Positions 1 to 7,604 of a stretch of 49,624 nt of DNA are shown here, piece after piece. Positions within the stretch are counted from its first letter, which is position 1, and each line of letters opens with the position of its first letter. Source of the DNA: Candidatus Eisenbacteria bacterium (GTDB lineage Bacteria > Desulfobacterota > Binatia > DP-6). Under the pieces are notes generated by a model, which worked only from the letters and a program-made list of their open reading frames with translations, did no database searches and had not been told where the DNA came from. The position numbers were made by a program, and so were the translations under genes. The stretch covers positions 1-49,624 of the forward strand of contig DATJZY010000030.1 of assembly GCA_035577985.1 (NCBI GenBank). Reading direction: 5' to 3'.

Positions 1-144
1 CCGACGCGGCCCCTCGACTACTGGTCGGCGAGCACCGACGTCGCGAACCTGGCGCACGCCTGGAACGTCAACTTCTCCAACGGCAACGTCGACAGCGACG
101 CGAAGGAGTTCGGCGACTTCGTCCGGGCGGTTCGCGTTCCGTAG
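1..144 (+). CDS. C-terminal end of a DUF1566 (Lcl C-terminal domain) protein, partial
   Basis: The window opens inside an open frame that reads 47 codons to a TAG at 142-144. The peptide contains YWSASTDVANLAHAWNVNF, followed by a Gly/Asn turn and FVRAVRVP at the very end. This Y-W-S-[AS]-[ST] ... A-W-x-V-x-F ... F-V-R-A-V-R ending is the hallmark of DUF1566 domains, which occur in secreted or lipid-anchored bacterial proteins of unclear role and resemble C-type-lectin-like folds. The start and the rest of the gene lie upstream of the window, so length, signal peptide and partner domains cannot be judged. It converges on the minus-strand gene ending at 174. Confidence 0.75.
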   Translation, partial: PTRPLDYWSASTDVANLAHAWNVNFSNGNVDSDAKEFGDFVRAVRVP

Positions 145-173
145 AGATCAGGCGCGACTCACGGCATTCCGAC

Positions 174-899
174 TCAGGGGGTTCCGAACGTACTGGCGAT
201 GAGGGCGAATCGTTCGCCCTGCGTCTTGCCCTTGAGGACCCCGATGCCCGGCGCGTACCACTTCGTCTCGGGCGCGCCTGGCAGCTGGCTCGTCTCGAGC
301 ACCTGGATCGCGTTGGCGAACCGGCCGGCCGGAACACCGACCGCCTTGCCCACCGCCTTCACGGTGTCCGTCTCGTCCACCACGGGCAGGAGGTCCTCGG
401 GCTTGTACGTGTCGCCGACGGCGGGATTCGGCGGCATGAAAAGGCCCGGCATCGACGCGTTCGCCGTCTCGGCCGGATCGCCCGGCGTCGTCGGCCCGCC
501 GACGAGCCAGCTTCCCTCGTGGGCGGTGACGATGCCGTTCTCGTACTCGTCGACCACCTCGCCGAAGTAGTACACGGCGCCGTCGTCGGCCTGGGCGAAG
601 AAGTTCTGGGAGATCTCGCTCAGCTGGCCGCCCTGGAACTCCGTCTCCTGAAGGACGTGGCAGGGAACGTCGGCGCCGGCGAGCTGAAACGTCCTCGTCT
701 CCGACTTGTAGATGTCGACGATCACGGTTTTCGCCTTGTCCTTCGAGCCCGCGAAGACCTTCACGGCGCCGGGCGGGAAGGGATGGAGCGGATTGGTGAT
801 GTCGAGTGGATGGCTGAACGTCGGCGAGGCGGCGTGCGACCAGGTGGAAACACCGGCAACGAGCACGATCCACGCCACCATGAGAGCGCTGCGCATCAT
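174..899 (-). CDS. Secreted protein of the FAQDxDGxVxYFGE family
   Basis: A 241-residue protein with a clear signal peptide (MMRSALMVAWIVLVAGVS, then cleavage near SHA-AS). The mature part holds NFFAQADDGAVYYFGE, a GSWLVGG segment, and near the end WYAPGIGVLKG. These blocks define a family of exported proteins of about 200-250 residues seen in soil actinobacteria and delta-like lineages; I know of no assigned biochemical role. The start was set at the ATG at 899 because AAGGAGG sits just upstream. That ATG overlaps the TGA of the paralogous ORF before it (TGATG), so the two are translationally coupled. Cys residues are few and no catalytic motif is evident. The family call is firm; a function is not offered. 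Confidence 0.8.
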   Translation of the reverse strand: MMRSALMVAWIVLVAGVSTWSHAASPTFSHPLDITNPLHPFPPGAVKVFAGSKDKAKTVIVDIYKSETRTFQLAGADVPCHVLQETEFQGGQLSEISQNFFAQADDGAVYYFGEVVDEYENGIVTAHEGSWLVGGPTTPGDPAETANASMPGLFMPPNPAVGDTYKPEDLLPVVDETDTVKAVGKAVGVPAGRFANAIQVLETSQLPGAPETKWYAPGIGVLKGKTQGERFALIASTFGTP

Positions 900-1483
900 G
901 GGACCTCCTTGGTGATCTGCACCAGCTCGGACCTGTCCCCGTTGGGTTCGACCGTCAACAGGTTCCCGACGCCGGCGACGTAGAATTTGTCCGAAACGTC
1001 CCCCGGCGCGATCGGAGCCGACTCCGTCGTCTTGAGACAGTGGTCGAATGCCCCAAACGGGACGGTGACGGATTCGTCGAGCCCCGTGACCTCCGCGAGA
1101 TCCTCGGCTTCGCCGAGCAGGAACTCCTGGCGGTAGAAGTCGCCGAGCGCCGGATGCGCTTCCATGACGATGCCCGCCTGCGCCCCGTCGATACCCGCCG
1201 TCCACGTGCCGGACAGATCGACGGGCAAGCCGCGATCGACGAGCGTCGTGTTCTCCCCGAAGTACCACACGTTGCCGTCGTCGTCCTGGGCGAACCAGTC
1301 GCGGGTGTCCTCGAGCACCACACCGTCGAGCTTGGACCCGGAGTCGTGCCGCGTCCTCTTCCGTCTCGGCGACGATGCGGCCGCCGGCGGCGGGAGGTGA
1401 GATCCCGCGCGCGCCTTAGATCCCGCGATGAACCGGACGTCGACCGCGCCAGGCGTCTTGCCGCGGCGCCCGGGGTCTGTCAT
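896..1483 (-). pseudogene. Paralogue of the FAQDxDGxVxYFGE family with a damaged N-terminal part
   Basis: From residue about 50 on, this frame matches the family very well: SKLDGVVLEDTRDWFAQDDD, GNVWYFGE, GTWTAGIDGAQAGIVM, DFYRQEF and KFYVAGVGNLL. The 50 or so residues before that (from the ATG at 1483, MTDPGRRGK...) show no signal peptide and none of the strand pattern of the downstream paralogue except a short IAGSK block. I read this as a gene whose 5' part has been deleted or scrambled; no frame of the upstream DNA restores the missing part. Only 42 bp separate it from the divergent gene at 1526, leaving little room for a promoter. Its stop overlaps the start of the next gene. It could also be a genuine short variant that lacks export, so pseudogene is a moderate-confidence call. 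Confidence 0.5.
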
Positions 1484-1525
1484 GCAACGGCCCTTTCTAT
1501 CCACCCCACGCTGGAGGAATGAACG

Positions 1526-2929
1526 ATGCGCCCCATGTTGCTCCTGCTCGGCCTCACGTGCCTTGCCTCGCTCGCTGCATCGACCGCGCGGGCGACACCC
1601 GTCGCCTTCGCGCGCGGCGAGTTCGGCGTCGACTGGACGTCGGCGGGTGTCGGCGCCATCGGCTCGGACGATGCGTCCATCACGATCAGTGGCGTCACCG
1701 GGACGGTCAAGAGGGCCTACCTCTACTGGCACGGCGTCGACGGGCTCGACGCCGGGGGTGACGGCATCTACGACAACGAGAGCATCTCGTTCAACGGCAA
1801 CGCCGTGACGGGCGTGTCGCTGGGCGACGCTCCGACGAACTGCTGGGGCGACGGCGCCAGCCGGGCGTTCCGCGCCGACGTGACGCCGTTCGTGACGGGC
1901 GACGGCGCGTACACGGTCTCGGGTCTCGCCTCGAAGCCGGGGCACGACGCGAACGGCGCGTCGCTCGTCGTCATCTTCGACGACGGCAACCGGGCCAACA
2001 ACCGCGACCTGATCTTCTTCGAGGGCAACGATTCGAACAACCCCGAGCAGTTCCCGGGCGAGGACGACGGCTGGCACGCCCTGCTCGCGACCATCACCTA
2101 CAACGGCGGCACGGTGCACGCGCAGCTCCACGTCGCCGACGGGCAGGACTTCGAGGACAGCGATCTCACGTTCATGTCCGGCTCCGGGAGCCTCACCGTC
2201 CCCGACGACGAGACCCACTGGGACGGGACGACGGTGCCGCTCGGCGCCGGCAACCGGTCGCCCAACGGCAGCCTGTGGGACATCCACGACTTCGACGTGA
2301 CGTCGCTGTTCGGCGCGCCCGGCACCTACGCCCTGAATCTCGATGGTCAGGACCCGGTCGACGACTGCCTCGGCCTCGTGCTCGTCTTGATCGATCTGCC
2401 GGCCGGCGCCGGCCCGCTGTGCGGGCGCGTGCCGAGCACGACCTGCCGCGCGCCGGGCCGCGGGAAGGCGCGCCTCGCCGCCAAGAACAAGTCGCCCGAC
2501 ACGAAGGACGTGCTCGAGTGGCGCTGGGGCAAGGGCGACGCGAGCGCCAAGACCGACTTCGGCGATCCGCTGACGGACACGCGCTACGCGCTCTGCGTCT
2601 ACGATCAGGGCGGGGAGCACCTCGTGACCCACCTCGAGGTTCCCGGCGGCGTCACGTGCGGCGGCAAGCCGTGCTGGAAGGCGAGCAAGAAGGGGTTCAA
2701 CTACCGCGACAAGAACGGTGCCCTGGACGAGGTCGCCCTCGTCTCCGGCGAGGCCGGCAAGGCCAAGGTCAACGCCAAGGGCAAGGGGGCCGAGCTTGGC
2801 TTCGGCGCGTTCCCCCTGACGCTCCCCATCGTCGTGCAGCTCCAGGCGAGCAACAACGAGTGCTGGAGCGCGACCTACAGCAAGGCCAAGAAGAACACGA
2901 GTACGCTCGTCAACGCGAACTCCGACTGA
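1526..2929 (+). CDS. Secreted two-domain protein with a lineage-typical Lys/Trp-rich C-terminal domain
   Basis: 467 residues starting MRPMLLLLGLTCLASLAAST, a signal peptide with likely cleavage after ARA. Residues of about 25-295 form a beta-rich domain with KRAYLYWHGVD, GASLVVIFDD and DVTSLFG blocks, resembling DUF3344-like adhesive domains. A Cys pair (LCGRVPSTTCR) then leads into a C-terminal domain of about 160 residues with KSPDTKDVLEWRWGKGDA, YALCVYD and GKPCWKASKKGFNYRDK. I recognise this C-terminal pattern as a recurrent domain in predicted exported proteins of Binatota-like genomes. It has no known function. The ATG at 1526 is preceded by GGAGG at good spacing. The role may be surface display or adhesion, by inference only. 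Confidence 0.8.
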   Translation: MRPMLLLLGLTCLASLAASTARATPVAFARGEFGVDWTSAGVGAIGSDDASITISGVTGTVKRAYLYWHGVDGLDAGGDGIYDNESISFNGNAVTGVSLGDAPTNCWGDGASRAFRADVTPFVTGDGAYTVSGLASKPGHDANGASLVVIFDDGNRANNRDLIFFEGNDSNNPEQFPGEDDGWHALLATITYNGGTVHAQLHVADGQDFEDSDLTFMSGSGSLTVPDDETHWDGTTVPLGAGNRSPNGSLWDIHDFDVTSLFGAPGTYALNLDGQDPVDDCLGLVLVLIDLPAGAGPLCGRVPSTTCRAPGRGKARLAAKNKSPDTKDVLEWRWGKGDASAKTDFGDPLTDTRYALCVYDQGGEHLVTHLEVPGGVTCGGKPCWKASKKGFNYRDKNGALDEVALVSGEAGKAKVNAKGKGAELGFGAFPLTLPIVVQLQASNNECWSATYSKAKKNTSTLVNANSD

Positions 2930-2938
2930 GACGACGCG

Positions 2939-4381
2939 TCAGGCGCCGAGGCGCGTGCCGTCGGCGATCGCGAGCGGCCCGGGACCCGGGTGCGCGATCG
3001 CGACGTCGCCCGTCACGACCACGTCGCGGCCGAAGCGGACGTCGCCGCGCACGCGCAGGCGCGTGGCGCCGACCAGCGACGGCGCGCCGTGCGGAAAGCG
3101 CGCCTCCAGGTCCTGCACGCGACGATAGAAAGCGCCGTCGAGATCGACGAGCGGGCTCGGGCCGCGGCGCCTGGGTGACAGCACGACGCGATAGTCGTCC
3201 GTGAGGTCGTAGACGTCGGACCACAGGACGAGAAGGTCGCCGGTCGTCTTCACGGGGACGAAACGCGCCCGCGACACCCGCACCGCGCGCGCGCCCTCGA
3301 ACACCGAGATCGCCGCGCCCATGGCCGTCTCGAGCTGGATCACCTTCGGCGACGCGGGATCGGCCGGGTCGACCGGCTTCTCGTTCGTGATCATCGGCAG
3401 GCCGAGCACGCCGCCCGTGCGGTCGAGCACGTCCTTCAGCGTGCGGAGGTTCACCCACAGGTTGTTCGCGTTGAAGAACTTGTGGCGCGTGGTGTCCTGG
3501 AACTCGTTCGTCTCGGTCTCTGGACACTGCGCGATCTCGCGCAGCATGAGGCGTCCATCCTTCAAGCGCGCGAGGTGGCCGCCCTTGCGGTCCGCCTCGG
3601 TGCGATCGATCACCTCCATCAGGAACGGCACGCGCTCGGCGGCGACGTAGCCGAGGATGTCGACGTCGAGGACGGCTCCCAGGTTGTCCGAGTTCGAGAC
3701 GAACATGTACTCGAAGCCGCGCGCGAGCAGCGCGTCGAGGAGACCGGACGTCAGGAGCGCCGCGTAGATGTCCCCGTGGCCCGGTGGACACCACTCGTGC
3801 TCGGGGTCCGCTGGCCACGCGACCGGCGTTCCGTCGCTGGCGAGGATGCGCGGTACCTTGTGCTGGAGGAAGTCGTCCGGGAGATCCGTCGCGAGGTCCG
3901 GGTAGCGGGCCAGGACGCCGAGCGAATCCTCGCGCGTACGAAAGCTGTTCATGAGCACCAGCGGCAGCCGCGCGCCGAACGTGCGCCGGAGGTGCAGCGT
4001 CTGGCGGACGATGACGTCGAGGAACGAGAGGCCCTGCTTGGCGGGCAGGAGCGACTTCGCCCTCGTCATCCCCATGCTCGTCCCGAGGCCGCCGTTCAGC
4101 TTCACGACGACCGCTTTCGCGAGCGCCGCCCGGCCCGCGTCGGCGTAGCGCGCGAGCGCCGATGCGTCGGGCACCTCCGTCACCGGATCGATCTCGGCGG
4201 CGGAGACCTTCCCCTGCTGTCCGGCGCGCAGCAGCTCGTAGTAGTGACGGAAGATCCGGATCGCGACGGCCGGCTCGCCGGCGGCCTCCATCTTGGCCTG
4301 GAAGGGCGCGAACGCGTTCGTGCTCACCCGATCGAAGGTAGCAACTTCACCCGCGGGAGGCACGCCGTCGATCCTTGCCAT
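2939..4381 (-). CDS. UTP--glucose-1-phosphate uridylyltransferase (eukaryote-type UGPase family)
   Basis: 480 residues of the UGP2/UDPGP family, which makes UDP-glucose from UTP and glucose-1-phosphate in the cytoplasm for glycan and envelope synthesis. Visible motifs are the nucleotide-binding loop KLNGGLGTSMGMTRAKSLL, then CPPGHGDIYAALL, FVSNSDNLGAVLD (metal/nucleotide site), EVIDRTEADRKGGHLA and FNANNLWVNL, in the expected order. A C-terminal part resembling a left-handed helix (RLRVRGDVRFGRDVVVTGDV) also fits. The start was set at the ATG at 4381 (MARIDGVPPAG); an upstream in-frame extension of 39 residues is low-complexity and lies over the divergent YCII gene. The gene stands alone between a convergent secreted protein gene and the divergent YCII cluster. 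Confidence 0.93.
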   Translation of the reverse strand: MARIDGVPPAGEVATFDRVSTNAFAPFQAKMEAAGEPAVAIRIFRHYYELLRAGQQGKVSAAEIDPVTEVPDASALARYADAGRAALAKAVVVKLNGGLGTSMGMTRAKSLLPAKQGLSFLDVIVRQTLHLRRTFGARLPLVLMNSFRTREDSLGVLARYPDLATDLPDDFLQHKVPRILASDGTPVAWPADPEHEWCPPGHGDIYAALLTSGLLDALLARGFEYMFVSNSDNLGAVLDVDILGYVAAERVPFLMEVIDRTEADRKGGHLARLKDGRLMLREIAQCPETETNEFQDTTRHKFFNANNLWVNLRTLKDVLDRTGGVLGLPMITNEKPVDPADPASPKVIQLETAMGAAISVFEGARAVRVSRARFVPVKTTGDLLVLWSDVYDLTDDYRVVLSPRRRGPSPLVDLDGAFYRRVQDLEARFPHGAPSLVGATRLRVRGDVRFGRDVVVTGDVAIAHPGPGPLAIADGTRLGA

Positions 4382-4484
4382 TCCGGATCGTCTCGTGGTC
4401 GTGCAGGTCCACCACCCCGAGAAGCTGCGCTGAGGGGCTGTCGATCCGGGCCCATGCCGTTCGTCCCATGAGTGGAGGATCTTG

Positions 4485-4844
4485 ATGAAGCGATTCATGC
4501 TGCTGATGCTCGACGGCGAGGTGTCGCGCGACTGGCGCGACGAGCAGTGGCTCGAGGCCTACAAGCGCATGAGCGCATGGAGGGAGGAGGTCGCGGCCCG
4601 CGGCCACCGGCCCGTCGGCGAGCCGCTTCGCACCGACGCCGAGGGGTTCCGGGTGCGCCGGCGCGGCGGCAAGCTGACCGTGACGGACGGCCCCTTCATC
4701 GACGCGAAGGAGCTGGTCGGCGGCTACATCATCGTCGAGTGCAACACGGCGGCCGAGGCGCTGGAGATCGCGAAGGCCTGCCCTGCGGGCGAGTGGGGCA
4801 CGGTCGAGGTGCGCCCGCTCCGCGTCCCACCGCCCCTGCCCTGA
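4485..4844 (+). CDS. YCII/DGPF-domain protein 1
   Basis: A 119-residue YCII-related protein (KRFMLLMLDGE at the start, VTDGPFIDAKELVGGY in the middle, WGTVEVRPLR at the end). The DGPF motif and ferredoxin-like fold are typical. Members are cytoplasmic and are commonly encoded beside ECF sigma factors of the ECF42 group, as here. The biochemical role of DGPF proteins is not settled. The ATG at 4485 was preferred to the TTG at 4482 because GGAGG at 4474-4478 is spaced six bases from the ATG. It is the first gene of a same-strand run to the sigma factor at 5901. Confidence 0.88.
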   Translation: MKRFMLLMLDGEVSRDWRDEQWLEAYKRMSAWREEVAARGHRPVGEPLRTDAEGFRVRRRGGKLTVTDGPFIDAKELVGGYIIVECNTAAEALEIAKACPAGEWGTVEVRPLRVPPPLP

Positions 4845-4860
4845 GAAAGCGAGGCACGTC

Positions 4861-5127
4861 ATGCCGCCCGCCTACATCGACCCGCTGGCGCCCGGTCTGG
4901 TCGAGGCATGGATGGACGCGCTGCGCACGCCGCTTTTGTGGCTCCTCACGGGGATGGCCTGTGGAACGATCCTCGTGACGCTGCTCGTCGTGCTCGAGGC
5001 CGTGCGGTCACGCCGTCGTCGGAAGCCGTCGAATCGCGGAACGGTCGTTCGTCTCCGAGGGAGGGGGGATCATGCGCTACATGCTGCTCATCTACTCGAA
5101 CCACGCCGAATGGGACGCGCTCAGTGA
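4861..5127 (+). CDS. Possible small single-pass membrane protein, uncertain
   Basis: An 88-codon frame starting MPPAYIDPLAPG, with one good hydrophobic segment (LLWLLTGMACGTILVTLLVV) followed by a basic stretch (RSRRRRK). That layout fits a small inner-membrane protein. Its last 56 bases overlap the next YCII gene in another frame, and the end (GRGDHALHAAHLLEPRR) looks like out-of-frame translation, so the true product may be shorter or absent. A weak GAAAGCGAGG lies upstream. It fills a 227-bp gap between two YCII genes that would otherwise be empty. I do not recognise a family. Confidence 0.35.
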   Translation: MPPAYIDPLAPGLVEAWMDALRTPLLWLLTGMACGTILVTLLVVLEAVRSRRRRKPSNRGTVVRLRGRGDHALHAAHLLEPRRMGRAQ

Positions 5128-5431
5128 AGCGGAGCAGGCGGCGGTCATGCGGGGGCACGCCGAGCTCGACGCCGACCTCCGGCGCGCCGGCAAGTACGAG
5201 ACCTGCGACGCCCTCGCACCCACGACGTGCGCCACGACGGTGCGCGTGCGATCGGGCAAGACCCTCGTGACCGACGGCCCCTTCGCAGAGACGAGAGAGC
5301 AGCTCGGTGGCTTCTACGTCGTCGACGCGCGCAATCTCGACGACGCGATCGCCATCGCGTCGCGCATCCCGACCGCACGCAGCGGCTCGATCGAGATCCG
5401 CCCCATCGCGGAGATCGAGGTGCCGTCATGA
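5072..5431 (+). CDS. YCII/DGPF-domain protein 2
   Basis: 119 residues: MRYMLLIYSNHAEWDALSE, then LVTDGPFAETREQLGGFY and SGSIEIRPI. All the elements of a full-length YCII domain are present, including the DGPF motif and the G-G-[FY] that follows. A strong GAGGGAGGGGGG ribosome-binding stretch precedes the ATG. The stop overlaps the start of the next YCII gene (ATGA at 5428-5431), so these two are translationally coupled and probably form one transcript with the sigma factor downstream. Confidence 0.9.
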   Translation: MRYMLLIYSNHAEWDALSEAEQAAVMRGHAELDADLRRAGKYETCDALAPTTCATTVRVRSGKTLVTDGPFAETREQLGGFYVVDARNLDDAIAIASRIPTARSGSIEIRPIAEIEVPS

Positions 5432-5781
5432 AGTTCCTGCTCATGCTGATCAGCGACGAGCTCGCCTGGCAGAGCCTGCCGGCGGCCCAGCAGGAAGCGG
5501 TGGTCGCCCGTCACGGCACGTTCGAGCGCGACCTCACCGCGCAGGGCAAGTTCCTCGGGTGCAACGCGCTCGGCCCGAGCCGTGACGCGAAGACCGTCCG
5601 GCTCCACTCCGACGGCGCACACGTCGTGACCGACGGCCCCTACGCCGAGGCGAAGGAGTTGATCGGCGGCTACTACCTCATCGAATGCGCCTCCATGGAC
5701 GAGGCCGTCGCGTGGGCCAAGCGCGTGCCGAACCCGTTCGGGAGCGTCGAAGTGCGCGCGGTGTGGGAGCCGGCCTCATGA
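5428..5781 (+). CDS. YCII/DGPF-domain protein 3
   Basis: 117 residues: MKFLLMLISDELAWQSLPAA, VVTDGPYAEAKELIGGYY (DGPY variant) and DEAVAWAKRVPNPFGSVEVR near the end. It is a full-length YCII domain. Its start overlaps the stop of YCII 2, and its own stop overlaps the ATG of the short remnant at 5778, giving three genes linked by ATGA overlaps. The closeness of its C-terminus to that of the remnant suggests local duplication. Confidence 0.9.
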   Translation: MKFLLMLISDELAWQSLPAAQQEAVVARHGTFERDLTAQGKFLGCNALGPSRDAKTVRLHSDGAHVVTDGPYAEAKELIGGYYLIECASMDEAVAWAKRVPNPFGSVEVRAVWEPAS

Positions 5782-5876
5782 GGTACCTGGTGACGATGAG
5801 AGACGAGGCCATAGCGTGGGCAAAGCGGCTCGTGGCCGGCAACACCGCCTGTGAGGTGCGACGGGTCTGGGAGTGA
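5778..5876 (+). pseudogene. YCII-gene remnant with its middle deleted (32 codons)
   Basis: Starting at an ATG that overlaps the previous stop, the frame reads MRYLVTMRDEAIAWAKRL and then VAGNTACEVRRVWE before TGA. The first seven residues match the start of a YCII protein (compare MRYMLLIY at 5072). The rest matches the last quarter of YCII 3 (DEAVAWAKRVP...SVEVRAVWE). About 80 residues, including the DGPF motif, are missing with no frame change. It is therefore an in-frame internal deletion of a fourth YCII gene. It keeps the coupled start, so a 32-residue peptide could still be made, but the fold cannot form. Confidence 0.75.
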
Positions 5877-5900
5877 GCTACATGCCATGGCGGCGCCACG

Positions 5901-7133
5901 ATGGAGACGGCCGACATCGAACGCTTCTATCGCGAGGAGTGGGGGCGCGTGCTCGCGACCGTCATCCGGCTCCTCGGCGACTTCCACGTCGCCGAGGAGG
6001 CGGTCCAGGACGCCTTCGCCGCCGCGCTCGAGCGCTGGCCGCGCGAGGGCGCACCGACCAACCCGCGCGCCTGGGTCATCTCCACCGCCCGCAATCGCGC
6101 CATCGACGTGCTCCGGCGCACGGGTCGCTTCGAGGCCATCCGCACCGAGCTCGGCCACATCTCCGAAACGCACGCGGACCTCGCCGTGAGCGACGTCGCC
6201 ATCCCGGACGAGCGGCTCCGCCTGATCTTCACGTGCTGCCATCCGGCGCTCGCGCCGGAAGTGCAGACGGCGCTCTCGCTGCGCACGCTGTGCGGGCTCT
6301 CGACCGACGAGATCGCGCGCGCCTTCCTGGTCCCGTCGCCGACCATGGCGCAGCGCCTCGTGCGCGCGAAGCGGAAGATCGCCGAAGCGCGCATTCCCTA
6401 CGAGGTCCCGCCGCCCGACGCGCTGCCCGAGCGGCTCGGCGCCGTCATGACGGTGATCTACCTCGTCTTCAACGAGGGCTACGCAGCGACGGCCGGCGAC
6501 GCGCTCGTGCGCGCCGACCTCTGCCACGAGGCCATCCGTCTCGCGCGGCTCGTCTGCGAGCTCCTCCCGGCCGAGTCGGAGCCGCGGGGTCTGCTCGCCC
6601 TGATGCTCCTCCACGACGCGCGCCGCGCCGCGCGCACCGCGGCCGACGGGTCGCTGGTCCTGCTCGAGGACCAGGATCGCTCGCGCTGGGATCGCGCCCG
6701 GATCGACGAGGGGCTGGCGCTCGGCGCGAGCGCGCTCCGCGCCTCGCCGCCCGGGCCGTACGCGGTCCAGGCAGCGATCGTGGCGGAGCACGCGCGCGCG
6801 CAGCGCGTCCAGGACACGGACTGGCGACGCATCGTCGGGCTGTACGATCTGCTCGTGCGCCTCCAGCCGTCGCCGGTCGTCGAGCTGAACCGCGCCGTCG
6901 CGGTCGCGATGGCCGACGGTCCGGAAGCCGGCCTCGCCATCCTCGACCGCCTCCGCGACGTCCCCCAGCTCCGCGAGTATCACCTGCTGCCCGCGTCCCG
7001 CGCCGATCTGCTGCGACGCCTCGGGCGCCGTGCCGAAGCACGTGAGGAGTACGAGCGCGCGCTGGCGCTCGCCGAGAACGGCGCCGAGCGCGAGTTCCTG
7101 TCGCGGCGGATCGCGGAGTGCCGGACGCACTGA
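5901..7133 (+). CDS. ECF RNA polymerase sigma factor, YCII-associated type with C-terminal helical/TPR extension
   Basis: 410 residues. The N-terminal 180 hold sigma regions 2 and 4: [20 protein letters not shown] and [20 protein letters not shown] for region 2, and [19 protein letters not shown] with [10 protein letters not shown] for the region 4 helix-turn-helix. The remainder is a long helical domain ([40 protein letters not shown]) with TPR character. This architecture and the adjacent DGPF genes match the ECF42 group, in which the extension replaces a classical anti-sigma factor in control. No anti-sigma gene is seen here. The likely targets are the upstream YCII genes, by analogy with the group. 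Confidence 0.92.
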   Translation: METADIERFYREEWGRVLATVIRLLGDFHVAEEAVQDAFAAALERWPREGAPTNPRAWVISTARNRAIDVLRRTGRFEAIRTELGHISETHADLAVSDVAIPDERLRLIFTCCHPALAPEVQTALSLRTLCGLSTDEIARAFLVPSPTMAQRLVRAKRKIAEARIPYEVPPPDALPERLGAVMTVIYLVFNEGYAATAGDALVRADLCHEAIRLARLVCELLPAESEPRGLLALMLLHDARRAARTAADGSLVLLEDQDRSRWDRARIDEGLALGASALRASPPGPYAVQAAIVAEHARAQRVQDTDWRRIVGLYDLLVRLQPSPVVELNRAVAVAMADGPEAGLAILDRLRDVPQLREYHLLPASRADLLRRLGRRAEAREEYERALALAENGAEREFLSRRIAECRTH

Positions 7134-7174
7134 GCGGCTTGCGCGGGGGGCGCGCGCCGCGCTAGCGAGGTCGC

Positions 7175-7600
7175 ATGTCGACCCGCGATCAGAATCTGGC
7201 TCTCGTGCGTCGCTTCTGGGATACGCTGTACGCGCACGAGTTCGCCAAGATCGGCGCGTTCTTCACCGACGACGCCGAATACGACGACGTGCCGATCCCG
7301 GCGGCCAAGGTGGTGGGGCCGGCCGCGATCATGCGCAAGCTCGAGATCGGCCTCGGTCGCGTGCCGAAGCACGTCCACCACGTGCACCGCATGGTGGCCG
7401 ACGAGGCGACGGTCGTGACCGAGCACACCGAGGACTGGTGCTTTGCGCCCGATCACGTGGTCCCGCTGCCGTTCGTGTCGGTGCAGGTGTTGCGCGACGG
7501 GAAGATCGCCCTGTGGCGCGACTACAGCAACATCGACACGCTCATCTCGGCCGCGCCCGCGTGGTGGCTCGAGCACGTGACGTCGAGCTGGAGCGCCTGA
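7175..7600 (+). CDS. NTF2-like (limonene-epoxide-hydrolase/SnoaL-type) protein
   Basis: 141 residues: LVRRFWDTLYAHEFAKIGAF at the N-terminus, FTDDAEYDDVPIP in the middle, and FVSVQVLRDGKIALWRDY with a DTL end. The curved-sheet NTF2 fold is commonly used for small hydrophobic ligands, and the W-R-D-Y signature near the C-terminus recalls limonene-1,2-epoxide hydrolases. A catalytic role cannot be proved by eye. The gene follows the sigma factor by 41 bp on the same strand and converges on the AhpD-like gene, with only four bases between their stops. Confidence 0.75.
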   Translation: MSTRDQNLALVRRFWDTLYAHEFAKIGAFFTDDAEYDDVPIPAAKVVGPAAIMRKLEIGLGRVPKHVHHVHRMVADEATVVTEHTEDWCFAPDHVVPLPFVSVQVLRDGKIALWRDYSNIDTLISAAPAWWLEHVTSSWSA

Positions 7601-7604
7601 CGCG

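Noticed and set aside
1484..2632. Upstream extension of the minus-strand ORF ending at 896
   Set aside because: The extension is antisense to a well-supported secreted protein gene and is Arg/Val/Ala-rich shadow text.
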